A DNA stretch of 64,000 bases, from contig NC_066855.1 of assembly GCF_001640805.2 (NCBI RefSeq), positions 473,071 through 537,070 of the forward strand. The letters are read 5' to 3'. Positions 38,621 through 50,499 of the stretch are shown here, piece after piece. Within the stretch, counting starts at the first letter, position 1. Each line of letters begins with the position of its first letter. This DNA comes from Lates calcarifer (lineage: Eukaryota; Chordata; Actinopteri; Centropomidae). The notes beneath the pieces are model-generated. The model was not told the DNA's origin. It worked only from the letters and a program-made list of their open reading frames with translations, and searched no databases. Both the position numbers and the translations under genes were made by a program.

Positions 38621-40555
38621 AACCTCCAGCAGCTCCAATAGACTTTTCTAGTGCATAGATTGTTATGCTAAATGGTGCTGTGTTTTGTCATTGTGTGGCC
38701 TTTTCAGGGCAAGAGAGCAATACTCAGCTTGATTAAGATGTAGATAACTGCTGCACTAATCAGCACTCTTTCTGACCCTCCCTCCATCTCTACCTCTCCT
38801 GTTCTCTCACTCCATCTTCATTCATTCTAATGATGCCCAACCTGAACTCCTCTTCCCTCCCCTTTCATTTGAGCTCAGGCCATTATGGCAGACAGTGAGT
38901 TAATGAACAGCAAATGGAAGAGGAGAATGGTATTAATCATCTCTGGGCCCACCGTGTGCTCTATTATCATTCAGTTTCTTTCATCTAGGAGTAACCTTTC
39001 TGCTTCCACCATCTCGTCTCCCGCTCATCGCCTCATGCTTGTGAGTTCCCACTGGTCATTGAATATTTCTGGAACATTAAGGAACGTTTAACGGGAAAGT
39101 CAGGGAATCTGATAATTCGTCTTGGGAAGTCTGAATATTGAAGAATTTTAATATTAATTTCTTTACAGAAATATCCCAGTCCCAGCTGTAGATGAAGCCA
39201 GTCTGCTCACCTCTGTAGACTCTCCCTGAGGTTTTTACATTAAAGCTGCACTGTGCATGAGTCTTATGTAAAAATACACTCATCATGTAGCCAAGAGAAC
39301 AAGTAGGCCACAACAAAGAACCCTCCCTTTCTTTCTAAATGTAATTAATTAACTGATTTAAATGAAAGTAAATGCTTTCGGGTCATTCTCTATCTCCTCT
39401 GAATGTGGGACATTACAAATTGCGAGTGACAAATGAAATATAAACTGTTCACATTGCACATGATTTAATTCAGAATTAAGTCTGGCTGTTCATAGCCATT
39501 TGCATTTGGAGATGACAATATGTCTAACACAGTGAATAATGAATTCTTATTTTTAGCATTGGAATTGACCAGTCCTAATTCTGTCCACACTCAGTTGCTG
39601 CTACTGAGTCAGAAAACTTTATTTCACTGAGACAGCAGTGTCCACTCTGTAACTGCAGTGTACCACAGAGACATGCTTTATATGAATCAGTACAACATTA
39701 TTCAAGGTGGAAGAATTGCATCTGCAAAACTGAGCAAATAATTATTTTTTTCTTTTTATTTGGTTGCAGAAAAACAAAACTCAAAACTCAAAACAAGCTA
39801 AACATCACAATTATATACTTATGTTACCCATGTTAGCAAACAGAACATCATTAATTTAGAGTCATATTTCTCAGCTCTTAACACAGGTGTATCACCATGT
39901 TCTTGCGAGAAAGGAGTAAATTATGGGTTTGATGATTTATTGATTGGAAAAAAGCAACACAATGAGCTAAACCTCTCACATTCCACAGTAATTTGACCCC
40001 TTGTTATGCCATTAGCATGGCTTTACCTTTTAAACTACAATTAATTGAAAGTCATCAAGCCAATAGAATCTGTCTCTAATGTTTATTTGCAGCTCAGGAC
40101 TCAGTTGGTTCTAGTCAAGGTGATTTCTCTCTGTAGAAAACCAAAGGACAGCTCATACAAACTTTTTTGCTCTTTTTTTAATAATTAATGACTTAACAGG
40201 AAATGTATTTAGATCATAAATGTACCTAACTAATGTTAACCTTTTAGTCATAACCATGATGCTGAGGTTAATAAGCTTCTGCTGCTCAGTTCATGACCAC
40301 AGCAAACAGCGGTGTCAGAGGAGATTTAGAAAAGTTGAGTTAGAGAGTTTCTGTGAAGTTAAAGGGATTTAGCATCATCACAGTATGATATGAGATAAAG
40401 CAGAGGTGTGGCGTTGGTGTTGGAGATGTAAGTTTTTTATTTCACACACTGAGAGTAGAGCATTCGATAGCCAAGGATCTTATCTGTCTAAGAGGGCCGC
40501 TTTCACTCCCATCACCAGTGTCCTTCAGAACTGAATTTAATACTCAGTCCTCAGT
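38621..40555. other. Intronic stretch, one weak candidate regulatory part
   Basis: The part at 39360-39560 (GACATTACAAATTGCGAGTG, TTTAATTCAGAATTAAGTCTGG, CCATTTGCATTTGG) looks unique and possibly constrained. The remainder shows nothing recognisable. Confidence 0.35.
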
Positions 40556-40619
40556 GTGTGTCTGCATGTACGTGTGTGTGAATGTGAAAACCTGCGCACA
40601 CCCTTATGTGTGTCTAAAT

Positions 40620-40760
40620 GTAGACCGCCGGCTCTCCATCTCCAGGCCGGGGAGGTGAAGGACGGGGTCGGGGAAAGAGCGAGGGGCCTCGAGGTGGACG
40701 TGATCCCGCTGCTAATGACGGCATGGAAGACTTACACCAGTCTGAAATCTATAGCCCTGC
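40620..40760 (+). other. GC-rich unexplained block, possibly exon-like
   Basis: CCATCTCCAG precedes a GC-rich purine-leaning stretch that stays open in frame (LEVDVIPLLMTAWKTYTSLK). The plus frame 40556-40828 is open for 90 codons. The peptide matches nothing I know and is absent from CA10. It may be a conserved noncoding element or chance. Confidence 0.2.
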
Positions 40761-40929
40761 CCTGCTCCAGCTCCTGTCCTTGGTTGGCACACACCCCAAC
40801 ACCCCACAACTCCATTCCTTTGGCATAATGACACCCTCCCTCTCTATCTATCCTTCTGACTGGATCTCTGTCTACATGTGAAGTCTGTGAGAAGTTATTG
40901 GAAAAATGAAAAATTGAACACAATTCCAT

Positions 40930-41215
40930 GACAACTAGGCAACTCCATCTGAATGATGAAGGTCATATGATAAGATTGAAAGCCCCAGAAAAGTTACTAA
41001 ATGGACCTTAAGAGGAAATTGTGTCCATAAATAATTAAACAATATTTAATTTCACTAATTGGGATGGTATTTCTTACCAGCAAAATATCAATCAGTTGTT
41101 ACCATGATATGCTAATTGATGCTTAGGAAATTATTACGTTAAGTAGTAATTAGTAGCACTAATTATCGGCTTCATGGCGGGATCAGGAAAGCTGCATTTC
41201 TTGGTTCTGTTTTAC
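40930..41215. promoter_or_regulatory. Candidate conserved noncoding element / enhancer
   Basis: At least five homeodomain-type cores lie in about 130 nt: CATAAATAATTAAAC (41026 on), CACTAATTGGG (41053 on), TGCTAATTGATGC (41110 on), AGTAATTAGTAG (41146 on) and CACTAATTATCGG (41158 on). The surroundings are unique sequence. One of the two strongest enhancer-like stretches in the window. Conservation not tested. Confidence 0.42.
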
Positions 41216-42279
41216 CAGGGCTTTCTGGGGACAGGTGTTTTCTGAGAGGTAGCTGTTTGTAAATGCTCTTAAATGTCAAGACATTCTGTTACACTCAATC
41301 TTGCCATATATTTGAAAATACCATAATGGCCATGGTGCTGTCGTGGCTATTGTGTTCAGAGTGTGTGCGCCGTGCCAGCAGAGAAACACATGGACAGCAG
41401 GTGATGGAGCCAGTAAGACCCAGAGGTGCTGTTGTTAGTGCACAGTATGCAGAGAGCTGGCACATACACTCAGTAAGCACATTAAAATAAAAGGTGAAAC
41501 ATGCTGCGGTGTTACCTTGAGTCTGAGATTTGTTGCTTTCTTCTACTCCCCGCTGAGATCAGAAACAATCTGGGATTGTTGTGCTGTCATTTCATTCCTG
41601 TGGAGACACTCGGAGAAGTGAATACCATCATGCAGACATGTACCGCTAATGACAAATGAAGGACAGGAAGCTGTTCACTCCTCCTGTTCCTCCCCTCCAT
41701 CACACCCTGAATCTCCTGCAACAAAATGGAGGTTGTTTTCCCTCCAGTTTCCACTGTCGCTGTCAGATTTAGCCCTCCCTCATTTCTGTCTCCTGCATTT
41801 TCAGAACGGTGATACAAAGTAGGTAACTAGTCCTTTGAGAGATAAACGGCTAGAGAAGCAGCGCTCATTATATTCTGGTGATAGGAATTCATTTCACATG
41901 TGAGAATGTTCAGGCTAAAAGAAAAGCTATCATGAGCAAAATGGCGACATGAGCCAAAAGCAGGCGCTCCCCCTCTCTGCTCTGCTCTCTGTGCTGTACT
42001 TCATGTGCAGAGAGCTTCTCTCCTTGCAGTATACAGTGCATGTGAAGTGTCAGCAGTTTGCAGAATATACAGTCCCCCTCTATAAAGGAAGGCTTGAAGA
42101 TCACAGGGATGCTCCCTGCTCCTTGATGTTTGCTTAGTTCTGCCTTTTTCTCTACTTTTTCTACTCAGCTCTGCTTCGCACAGTTTACCGCAGTCTTATC
42201 CCACTCCTGTAGTTCGGGAGACTTCCCTCTAAAACACCACTGACTAAGTGATATGCGAACAGAAGTTATAGACCGTCAC

Positions 42280-42440
42280 CAGCTGTCATTATTCTCAAAT
42301 TACATAAAGTGCCTGATTTTCTTCTCCCATCAGTTTTGTTCATTATAGGAGATCATTAATGGGCTTATATTTGTTAATGATCTAAGTTATATGATCTGGT
42401 TTGACTAATGCCTCTGAGATTTATGGCAGAGATGGACTGT
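42280..42440. promoter_or_regulatory. Candidate conserved noncoding block
   Basis: TGTTCATTATAGGAGATCAT, TAATGGGCTTATATTTGTTA and ATGATCTAAGTTATATGATC form a unique, AT-core-rich stretch. Weak inference. Confidence 0.25.
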
Positions 42441-43578
42441 ATGCTGCAGTACACAGCACGCAGTGTCTGCAGTCTATCCAAGAATAACAGCCTGGATGTC
42501 AAATAGAAAACCATATGTGTACTATTTCTGAGCGGTGCATCTACCCACATTCTTTATTTGAACTATGTTTAGCTGTGGGATACACAACATCCATGTGCAC
42601 TCTCCGATACATTAAGCAGGATGTTAGGAAAGGCAAACTGATGGAGCTGCTGCTAGAGAGAGAAAATACATGAGGAAAGGCAGCAGTCTGTTCCACTGTT
42701 ACCTGCAGTGATACATTCATTCATCTGTGATGATCATTCATTTACCAGGCAGTAATTCTTTCAGGAACTGGCTGAGGTATTATGGTTAACACACATTATC
42801 TAATGTAGCCAACCTTTGTGCAATTTGGGGAAACACACTGGTAGAAACCTGCAGCTTTGATTCTACCCTGAACTGAACATTAGTCAGAGAAGACAGAGCA
42901 GATCTGATCTTATCTTACTGTATATTCCACATGTATATTTCTCATCTTAAAATGAAGTCACAGATTTACAGCTGGGGCAGCCAGGCTAATCTCAGACTTT
43001 GTTGTAGCAATGCTCCCACATTTCAGCAATTACTTCACTGCATATAATGTCATCAGCACCAAGAAATGATAGCCCAAACTGCAAAAATAAGACTCACTTT
43101 GCAAGAAAGGGGAATTTCTCGTTAACATCACACCACTTCCTGTGTTGGCACTGAATGCTGACGCTCCGTATAGACTGGGCTGAAATGTGGGATGAAATGT
43201 GGCTTTGATGCTCCAAGAATGGGAGTGAGATCAGGCATGTCACTGAGGTTGTCAGGCGTGAACTCATCATAACAAATTTCAGCTTACAGCAGCTCACAGC
43301 AACAGAACATCCAATAGGAAGATCTGGCCACTCTGCACACTCAACACCACTCTGTGAATTGAACACTGTGCATATAAAACATGTACAAAAGAAGGCAAAA
43401 GAGCATGACATGCTGGCTGCCATCACATTTAGCCGTTTAGCCAGTTTATCAGCAGTGAGGCAGGTTGATAAGAAAGGGTGTCTGTCCATACTGTAGAGCC
43501 CTGTGGCTTACATTGAAGCCAGTGTCAGCTGTGAAGCATTCTGCTCCATCCCTAATTAGATCAAACTGAAGGCATGAA

Positions 43579-43613
<35 letters not shown>
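43579..43613. repeat. Compound (GT)n(GA)n microsatellite
   Basis: About nine GT units pass directly into about eight GA units. Confidence 0.97.
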
Positions 43614-44679
43614 TGAAAGAGAGAGCACATGCAAAGCTTTCTAACTTCCAGATGAGTAGGTATGTGTAGCATTGCTTTGACCAACACCTGGGCAACTCTG
43701 GATTCACTGTTGTACAAGAGCTGTCTTTATCTATCCCTCTACCTTCAGCTGTTCCTCATGCCTCTTCCTCAGTCAGTCCACTGGTGTTGGCAGTGTTAGT
43801 TAGCCAGCTGTGTGACACTGCCGTCACAGATGCCTTCACACTGCGACCGGTGCCATTGTGGATGTCTGTTGGAGAGTGTTCTGTGTGGAAATGATGTACA
43901 AAGAAAAACACACAGACGAGTAGAGCCCATTAGCAGTTTATCTGTCTTGGCTCGTCCTGGTCTCTGGTGTCTCAGTGTTTTCTGGCCTGTGACCCCACGT
44001 TTAGGTGCCAAATTCTCATGCACCCAGCCAGTAGAGTCAAGTGTCAAGTTATCATATGAATTTAAATATGGTATACGCTTGTATTGTTCTTTTTAAGGTG
44101 AATGTAGTTTTATATATTTTAGAATGGTTTAATTTATAGTCTGCTGCAAAATAAATGTATTAGTCTTACAAATGATCAGCAACTGCTTATAAGATGATCT
44201 CAAATGATATCCTGATCCCATGACTGAGAATGTGTCTGGACCTGTATGGATACATTGGGTTAAGCGTGGTAACCGAGCATAAACAGTCCAACCGTTTCAT
44301 TCTTAATGTTTCCATGGACACCCTGACCTGGCTGGCATGGCAGGTCTGCTGTGAAACCAGCTGCCTAGAGATTGTGGTCTTGGTTCAAAACAGAAAAAAT
44401 CACTGTGACTTGAACCAAGACACACAATGTGATTATTAACATTTAACTAAAACCACATTCTTTAACAACAACAGTGCTTTTCCATTACAAAACCTTAACC
44501 ACAGACGGGACTCAGGATGCAAACCAGACTCTGGTGTCAGACTCCTCCTCATCAACCACCATGACCACCTCCCAGCAACATTGGTGCAGAAGATAAATGT
44601 AGAGCTTCATTCAGTCAAAACCAACACTGCCTCTGAATATAATGCAGACAGTGAGTCCACAACATCAACCTGACGACTT

Positions 44680-44762
44680 GAGCTACAAAGTTGGGAGCAT
44701 TCATTTGGAAAGACATTTACCAAGTTGCATAATGGGAGGAGTAGGATCCAGTGTTTTTGGAA
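44680..44762 (+). repeat. Dispersed repeat fragment (GTTGCATAATGGGA type)
   Basis: GTTGCATAATGGGA followed by GTAGGATCCAGTG (44724 on) parallels GTTGCATTATGGGA followed by GTAAATCCAGTG at 63514-63550. The two are probably copies of one family in the same orientation. Confidence 0.5.
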
Positions 44763-46100
44763 CATGATTTAAAAGTCTGGATACACTGTCCTCTGCTGCA
44801 TCACGTCTGACCATTTCAAGTCTCCCAAATCTGTAGTGTAATATTAAATTGCCTTTAATGAAGGATTCTTAGTTAAGACATTCATTCCACCCTTTCTTCC
44901 CTGCTATAGAGGACAGTCTTCAGACTATACCACTGATACCAATGAGTGGAAATCTCCTACAGCATTTTAAAGATAAGAAGACTGATATTATCACAACATA
45001 TCCAGACACATATCAGTCGTATTTCAGCTCCTGATGCCATTTGGCCTACTTGCTGTTGCTGCAGATTTCCTACAGTATAAACGTAGCAGACTGTAGCCAT
45101 CTTTAAAATTTGCTAAATTTTGCTAATTTAGCATGTAAACAACATATGCTGCTCTGTCAAGCTGAGGTGAGGCATAAAGAGCTGCTGTCGGCTTGTTTGG
45201 TTCGAGGCTTCGTGTATTCTTTAAGGCAAGTTGTTTACCTTTCCCTCCCTCTGCTCTGCTCCATGCGGTACTAATGAGAGACACAGGGGGTGAAGATGCA
45301 GCAGGGAAGCAGGCAAATGCGACCTTTAGCAACATCCCACCTTCTAGCAATCTCACTCACTCTTCATGTTTGGCTCTATCCATCTCTGTATATCTCTGTA
45401 ACCTTCCCTTGCAGGCTGTGCTCTGAGGGGGGTTGGGCTCTACAGGTTGGGGGTTAAAGATGTGGGTGGGGAGAGGTGCCGGGAGATGGTGCACAAAAGG
45501 TCATTGACACCTCCACAGCCAGCTGCATAGACAGGAGAGTTACACAACACGGTGTATTTAGTGAATATTACCAACTGTTAAGAGAGAATATAGCTTGGAT
45601 TTATCTCCAGTGAGTGAAAGCTCAAGATGAGGCATAAAACAGCAGAGCATCCAGTCGTTCTGTGTGTTTGTATGAGCGTGCTTCAGCCCAAGCTGAGTAT
45701 CCCATTAGTGCTGTGACTTCTGGGGTTCAACCCTCGCTTTTGACCTTCCACCCCTCACTGACCGCTCCTCGTTCTCCTGTTAACCCTTAGCTGCTGACCC
45801 TGGTGCTAACAAGCTCACTCACCGGCGGTAATGACAGTCCTGACATGTGCTCTTCAGCAGAGGGCAGATGCAGTGGTAGCCACAGGCAACTCCAAGCCAA
45901 CTCCCTGCACTTCACTTTTTAATTACTTCAACTGCAATGGGCAGCAGCAGAGCACTGTACTGTCAAGTACATTTTGACCAAGTTGAAATCTTTATATTTT
46001 TAGTATAGAAAAAAAGAAAGATATTGTGGAGTCTTTTCAGGCCAAATAATTACCCAGATCTCTAAAAATTCTATGTTCTCCTCAGATCTTAATACCAGTC

Positions 46101-46122
46101 AGATTCACTTAAGATTCACTTA
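46101..46122. repeat. Perfect 11-bp tandem duplication
   Basis: The unit AGATTCACTTA occurs twice head to tail. Confidence 0.92.
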
Positions 46123-48289
46123 GGTTATCCATCGCTAAAGCTCTCCTCTGAATTCACAATGTTTTTATTGGGTGAGCAGCTGCTTCAGGCAGGCTGAGAC
46201 GGGTTTCGTTGTAGGTTTTGCAGATCATCCCCCCTGGAGGTGTGGAGTAAACACACACCACGCTGGAATGATTTTTATTGGAATCAAGGATGAACACTGA
46301 CAGCCAGATTTTATTTTTTATCAAAAGGCTGATGGTTCATATAGGGGCTATTGAGTTTCATTACTACAGTCATTACTTCTTAGTAGGATTGAAGCTCCAA
46401 CGCTTTATCCAGACAGAATGGTGATATTAGATGATTATGACTTTATGGATGGCAACTGTGTAAAGGTTAGAGAAAGACTGTGGTTTAGTAAGACTCAGAC
46501 TAACTGCTGTTTGTGTGTTCAGGTGCATAAGACTACTCTGTGCAGACTCCAAACCTCCTTAATGACCAGCTTGGAAATCTTGTTACCTGCATGGTGTAGT
46601 TCAATCAAGATTTTTTTTCACCCTCTGCACTTTCTTTCATTGACTTCTCATAATAAAATGGCAGGTAGAGGAAACGGCAAGAATGTGCAGGAACCATATT
46701 TCTATGGCTCAAACCACCACAGTCCATCAAAATGGCTTTGTGGTTTTTCCTTCTCTGCCTGTGCATGCTGTAAAAACCTCAAGTTACTACAGCACTGTAA
46801 AGATGAGCATATGCTTCCATTTCATCACTCGCTGTATTACAACCAGTAAGAGGACATGCTGAAAAAGAGAAGATCAGACAGTCACGTATGGTTGGTGCTG
46901 TGTTTTTCCTCCCCTGTACCTGCAATGAGAAACCGTTGCTCTGCTAAAAATATTACCACATAATCCAGTGGCTCCCAGGCTTTCTGTGTTAGCCCCCCTC
47001 TCTGGAAATTATTCAATTCAGCTGAAGGTAAAAAATGCAAGTAAAACATTGGCAAAACACTAAACCTGAGAGCAAAATGAACCTCTTTTATCTCCTGTGT
47101 TTGATCTATGACCTTCTCTATGGTAAACCTCTGTCTGTATAGCTTTGTTTGCCAGTCAAGATGTAGAGAAAATGTAGAAAAGTATTCAACTGTAGTTTCA
47201 CCCAGCGTATTTACTCCTGGTTCTCCTGTAACGGCCTCCTCCCACAACTCGTCACCTCCGGTTTAACACAAACACACAGTGATCAAATAAACACACAATA
47301 AAAACATCAAATCATTTTTTGGATTTTAAACCCAGGGTAGATGGGGAATGGGAAACCTCAGAATCAGTGTTTTTACAGGAAGTGAGGGATATATTCACAG
47401 TCGTTTCTACCAACAATATTAAAACTACAGGTTCAACCTCCACGCTTTACTGTTTGCCCATTTGTACTCTCTCCATCACAAGTGCCTGTACATGGCATCA
47501 GTTTGCAAGGTGGTGTGTGCAGCCCCGTCCCACTCTTCATTTGTCACACTTAAGAGTAAAACCTTGAGAGTGCAGCGTACTTTAGGAGCCCAGCAGAAAC
47601 CACCCTGACTGCACTTCACTACAGATTAAAAGATTGATGACTGGAGTCAGGAGAAAATGAGCAAAACATAAGATTTCCATTTTGCTCTGTAAGACTCCAT
47701 TTGACTTTGGCACAGGGCCTGGACAATTACACCTTGGTAGGTTTGGTTGCTTCTGCAGGAGTTTTGGAAAGATTTGTGCAGGAAAAAAGAATCACCCTGT
47801 CAGGGTGATGATAAAACCCTCCCGAGGTCGGGACAATAATCTAGTGAGAAATTAATTTGGAGTTTAGACTTAAGTCTCAGTTGGTCCCTCAAACAGCTGA
47901 CCAGAGGCTGCATGTCTTGGTAAACCCTCTGTCAGACCAACATGGCTCTTTGAGGGTGTGAGTAAACAAGGTCACTTTCCCCTAAAAAGGACAAAATAGC
48001 ACTAATCCTCTTTCCTACAGCTTTGAACACTTTCCATAATTTCAATATCATCAAATACTCTGTGTGCATCCGACCCTAAATCAATGGCCAGGGAATTAAA
48101 AATCTCAAAATCTAATCTAAAGCCATTTTCTTTTACACTGATGAAAGCAGAAATGACCAAGAACTCCTCCAGACTTTTCATCCCACCTCCTTCTATCACT
48201 TCCTTCCCTCTCTCTCTCCACTGTCACTGTTAATTGCTTCCCCTCCACCTGCTCGTACTTGATTTCCACCTGTCTTATTGTGTGATGTG

Positions 48290-48550
48290 ATTAAAATGTA
48301 AAACGCTGCGGTGGATGGGGCTGCTCGTATGCTCGACTCCTCCATCATTCCTTATTGCGCTGGGCCTTGGCTGTTTTGCAGGCAGCACTCGGGGAGCGCA
48401 CAGGGAAGATTGAATGGGTCTGTGGCTTAGCGCGCTATTTCCTCTAATGCACGGCGGGCATGAAGGCTATCGGGGAGATTAATACTGGTTTGGGCTGTTT
48501 GTAACACTGGCATTTATTCTCTCCAAAGTTCCACCCTCCGGAGGGCACTT
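48290..48550. promoter_or_regulatory. Candidate conserved noncoding block
   Basis: Unique sequence with CpGs kept (GTGGCTTAGCGCGCTATTTC, CACGGCGGGCATGAAGG, CGGGGAGATTAATACTGG) in an otherwise CpG-poor intron. It contains CCTTATTGCGCTGGGCC. CpG retention outside repeats can indicate constraint or low methylation. Confidence 0.33.
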
Positions 48551-48942
48551 CTTCATTCCAGCCCGTGCCAGGCCTGTTTACCCATCAGCTATCTGCTGCT
48601 TGCCTCGCTGCCTTATTCCATCCGCTCCTCCTCTTTCTGTGTGTCTTTCTCGCTCCTCCGCTCCATATGTTCATGTTTGCAATCCTCCAATCTGATCCGC
48701 CCTCTCTTTTATCTTTCACTCTCTCTCGAAATCTTGTTATTTGTCTTCGCCTTCAGCACCCCATGCAGCCTGATCTTTGGGAGGATGCATGAAATAGCGA
48801 GAATAAGTTCAGGAAATCCAATAAGGATTAAATGAAGCAGGCATGGTCATCCTCTACGGATCTAGCAGGCGCCAGATAAACAGCAGTAAACTGAAAACAT
48901 CTATTTTTATGATTTAGAATTACAGGGTAACTGAGGACTTGA

Positions 48943-48970
48943 GCACACACACACACACACACACACACAC
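48943..48970. repeat. (CA)14 microsatellite
   Basis: About 14 uninterrupted CA units. Confidence 0.97.
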
Positions 48971-49229
48971 CTCTCTGTCAGTTCCCTGAGTCATGAGAGG
49001 TGGAATACACCTCATCAAAAACGGCCTCCCCTGCCTCCTTCATCTGCACATTGCATTGCCCGTGTTAAGAATGGCAGCCTCCTCTGAATAGGTAAACAGC
49101 ACAGAGAGGCCCAGCTGAGTTTTAATTCAGACTGCTGAGCTAAATAAACTTGTCTGTAGAGGTGTCAGCCACATCACAGAGCACCGGTGGGGCCAGAAGC
49201 TGTGGAATCAGTTCCACACACAAACCTCC

Positions 49230-49620
49230 AGACTCCAAATCGTTCCGTTCATTTTCATTTCTCACCCCCTACCAAGACCTATTTCTTTCTGCAGCGCAAG
49301 CATCCTGCAAATTGTATTTCCCCTGAAAATGAATTTGGGGAAAGTTCAAGGGTACCATATATATTTTTTTCCCCCCATGGTTTCAATTTACGGTCATATT
49401 TTCCTGGGTGCTGACACGTGGGGTAGTTTTTGCGTCAAGGCGCGCTAGAAGAGGCATTAAATCCCCTGCCATTTTCTCATCAATCAAGTGTTTGGGCCCT
49501 GCCAAGGAGGCACATGTTAACGGATTTCACAGTAAACCTCTCTCAATATTGCCTCGCGCCCAGAGGGGTGCACTCACACTTACTTTTAAAAAGAATCGTT
49601 TTATTTTTTGGGGAGGCTTA
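49230..49620. promoter_or_regulatory. Candidate conserved noncoding element
   Basis: A long unique stretch with few repeat features: TGAAAATGAATTTGGGGAAA, CATGGTTTCAATTTACGGTC, GCGTCAAGGCGCGCTAGAAG, CATCAATCAAGTGTTTGGGC. Two plus frames are open over 60-75 codons at once, but neither resembles a protein family. Best read as possibly constrained noncoding DNA. Confidence 0.35.
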
Positions 49621-50446
49621 GTGAAAACAAAATAAACACAAATGCACAAAAATCCAACACTGTACATTTGCCTCTCTACAGTCATACTGGAGGCGCTGCT
49701 GCACACTGTGTCTTAATAAACCATGGAAATCCTGGTACTGAGGGATTCTAGTTGACATGGTAAAACAAAGGCTTTATGGGAGAAGTCTGGTGTCTTGTTT
49801 TTGCCATCATTTCTGTCGCTTCTTACTTAGATCAAGGAAAACAACAAAACTGGTATTCACTTTAACCAATAGGCTGCCAGAGTGCCAACAATTTAAAAAC
49901 CACTCTAGACTCTAAACCACTTCATTTATAGATGAAACTGAAGGTTGGTCTCTAAGCTGTGATGGATGTTTAGAGCAGACAGGGTAATCATTTTACCATC
50001 TTCACATTTGCTTCCCAGTACGTTTCAGTGACCTGGGGTCAGTTTTTTAAAAATCTGATCATCCCGGCAGCTTGTGTTTCTTACCCTCTGTGACTTATTC
50101 TTAGCAATGTCACAGTGTTGTCAGCTTTTGCTGAGAACAGTCTTATCATTACAGACAAACGATGGTCTGCTGAAAAAGCTTTTGGGTTCTAATAAAGCAG
50201 AATTAAACAGAACATAACTCAAGGTCCTGGAGGATTCTTGATGACTTGGCTCCTGGCCTCAATATGTTTCATGCAGAAGTGTTTGTTGGATAGTCTAACA
50301 GCGTCTAATGGTTTGAAGACCTACATCTTCCAAGAGCACCCACTGACCTAACAAGATGTTGCTCCATTTCTCTTTCATCTGAGCTGTTCAAAAGTGTGAG
50401 CCATCATTCCAGTTTGAGCCATTCAGACATCTTTCTCCTTTGACAG
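49621..50446. other. Intronic stretch without recognised gene
   Basis: Nothing coding or repetitive is recognised. Confidence 0.45.
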
Positions 50447-50489
50447 AAGGCTTTGTACCCTGCCATCGAGTGTGGCCAGTTCGGAACAG
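50447..50489 (+). other. Possible cryptic exon (43 nt) in the CA10 intron
   Basis: A pyrimidine tract and acceptor TCTTTCTCCTTTGACAG (50430-50446) and a donor CAG|GTATGA (50487-50495) enclose 43 nt that read KALYPAIECGQFGT in the frame continuing from the CA10 exon. The length is not a multiple of three, so inclusion would shift CA10 out of frame. It is not part of known CA10. Splice-like pairs arise often by chance in long introns. Confidence 0.2.
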
Positions 50490-50499
50490 GTATGAACAT

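Larger units (their letters stand above)
42441..48289. other. Intronic stretch, microsatellite and repeat fragments
   Basis: It contains the GT/GA microsatellite at 43579-43613, a repeat fragment at 44680-44762, and an 11-bp tandem duplication of AGATTCACTTA at 46101-46122. Open frames of 131 codons (43094-43489 minus), 143 codons (46418-46849 plus) and 121 codons (46882-47247 minus) show no known domain. Confidence 0.45.

Noticed and set aside
43094..43489. 131-codon minus-strand open frame
   Set aside because: Looked briefly like a transposase remnant but no motif could be identified; probably chance or an unclassified repeat.
46418..46849. 143-codon plus-strand open frame
   Set aside because: Peptide has no family resemblance; ordinary intronic composition.
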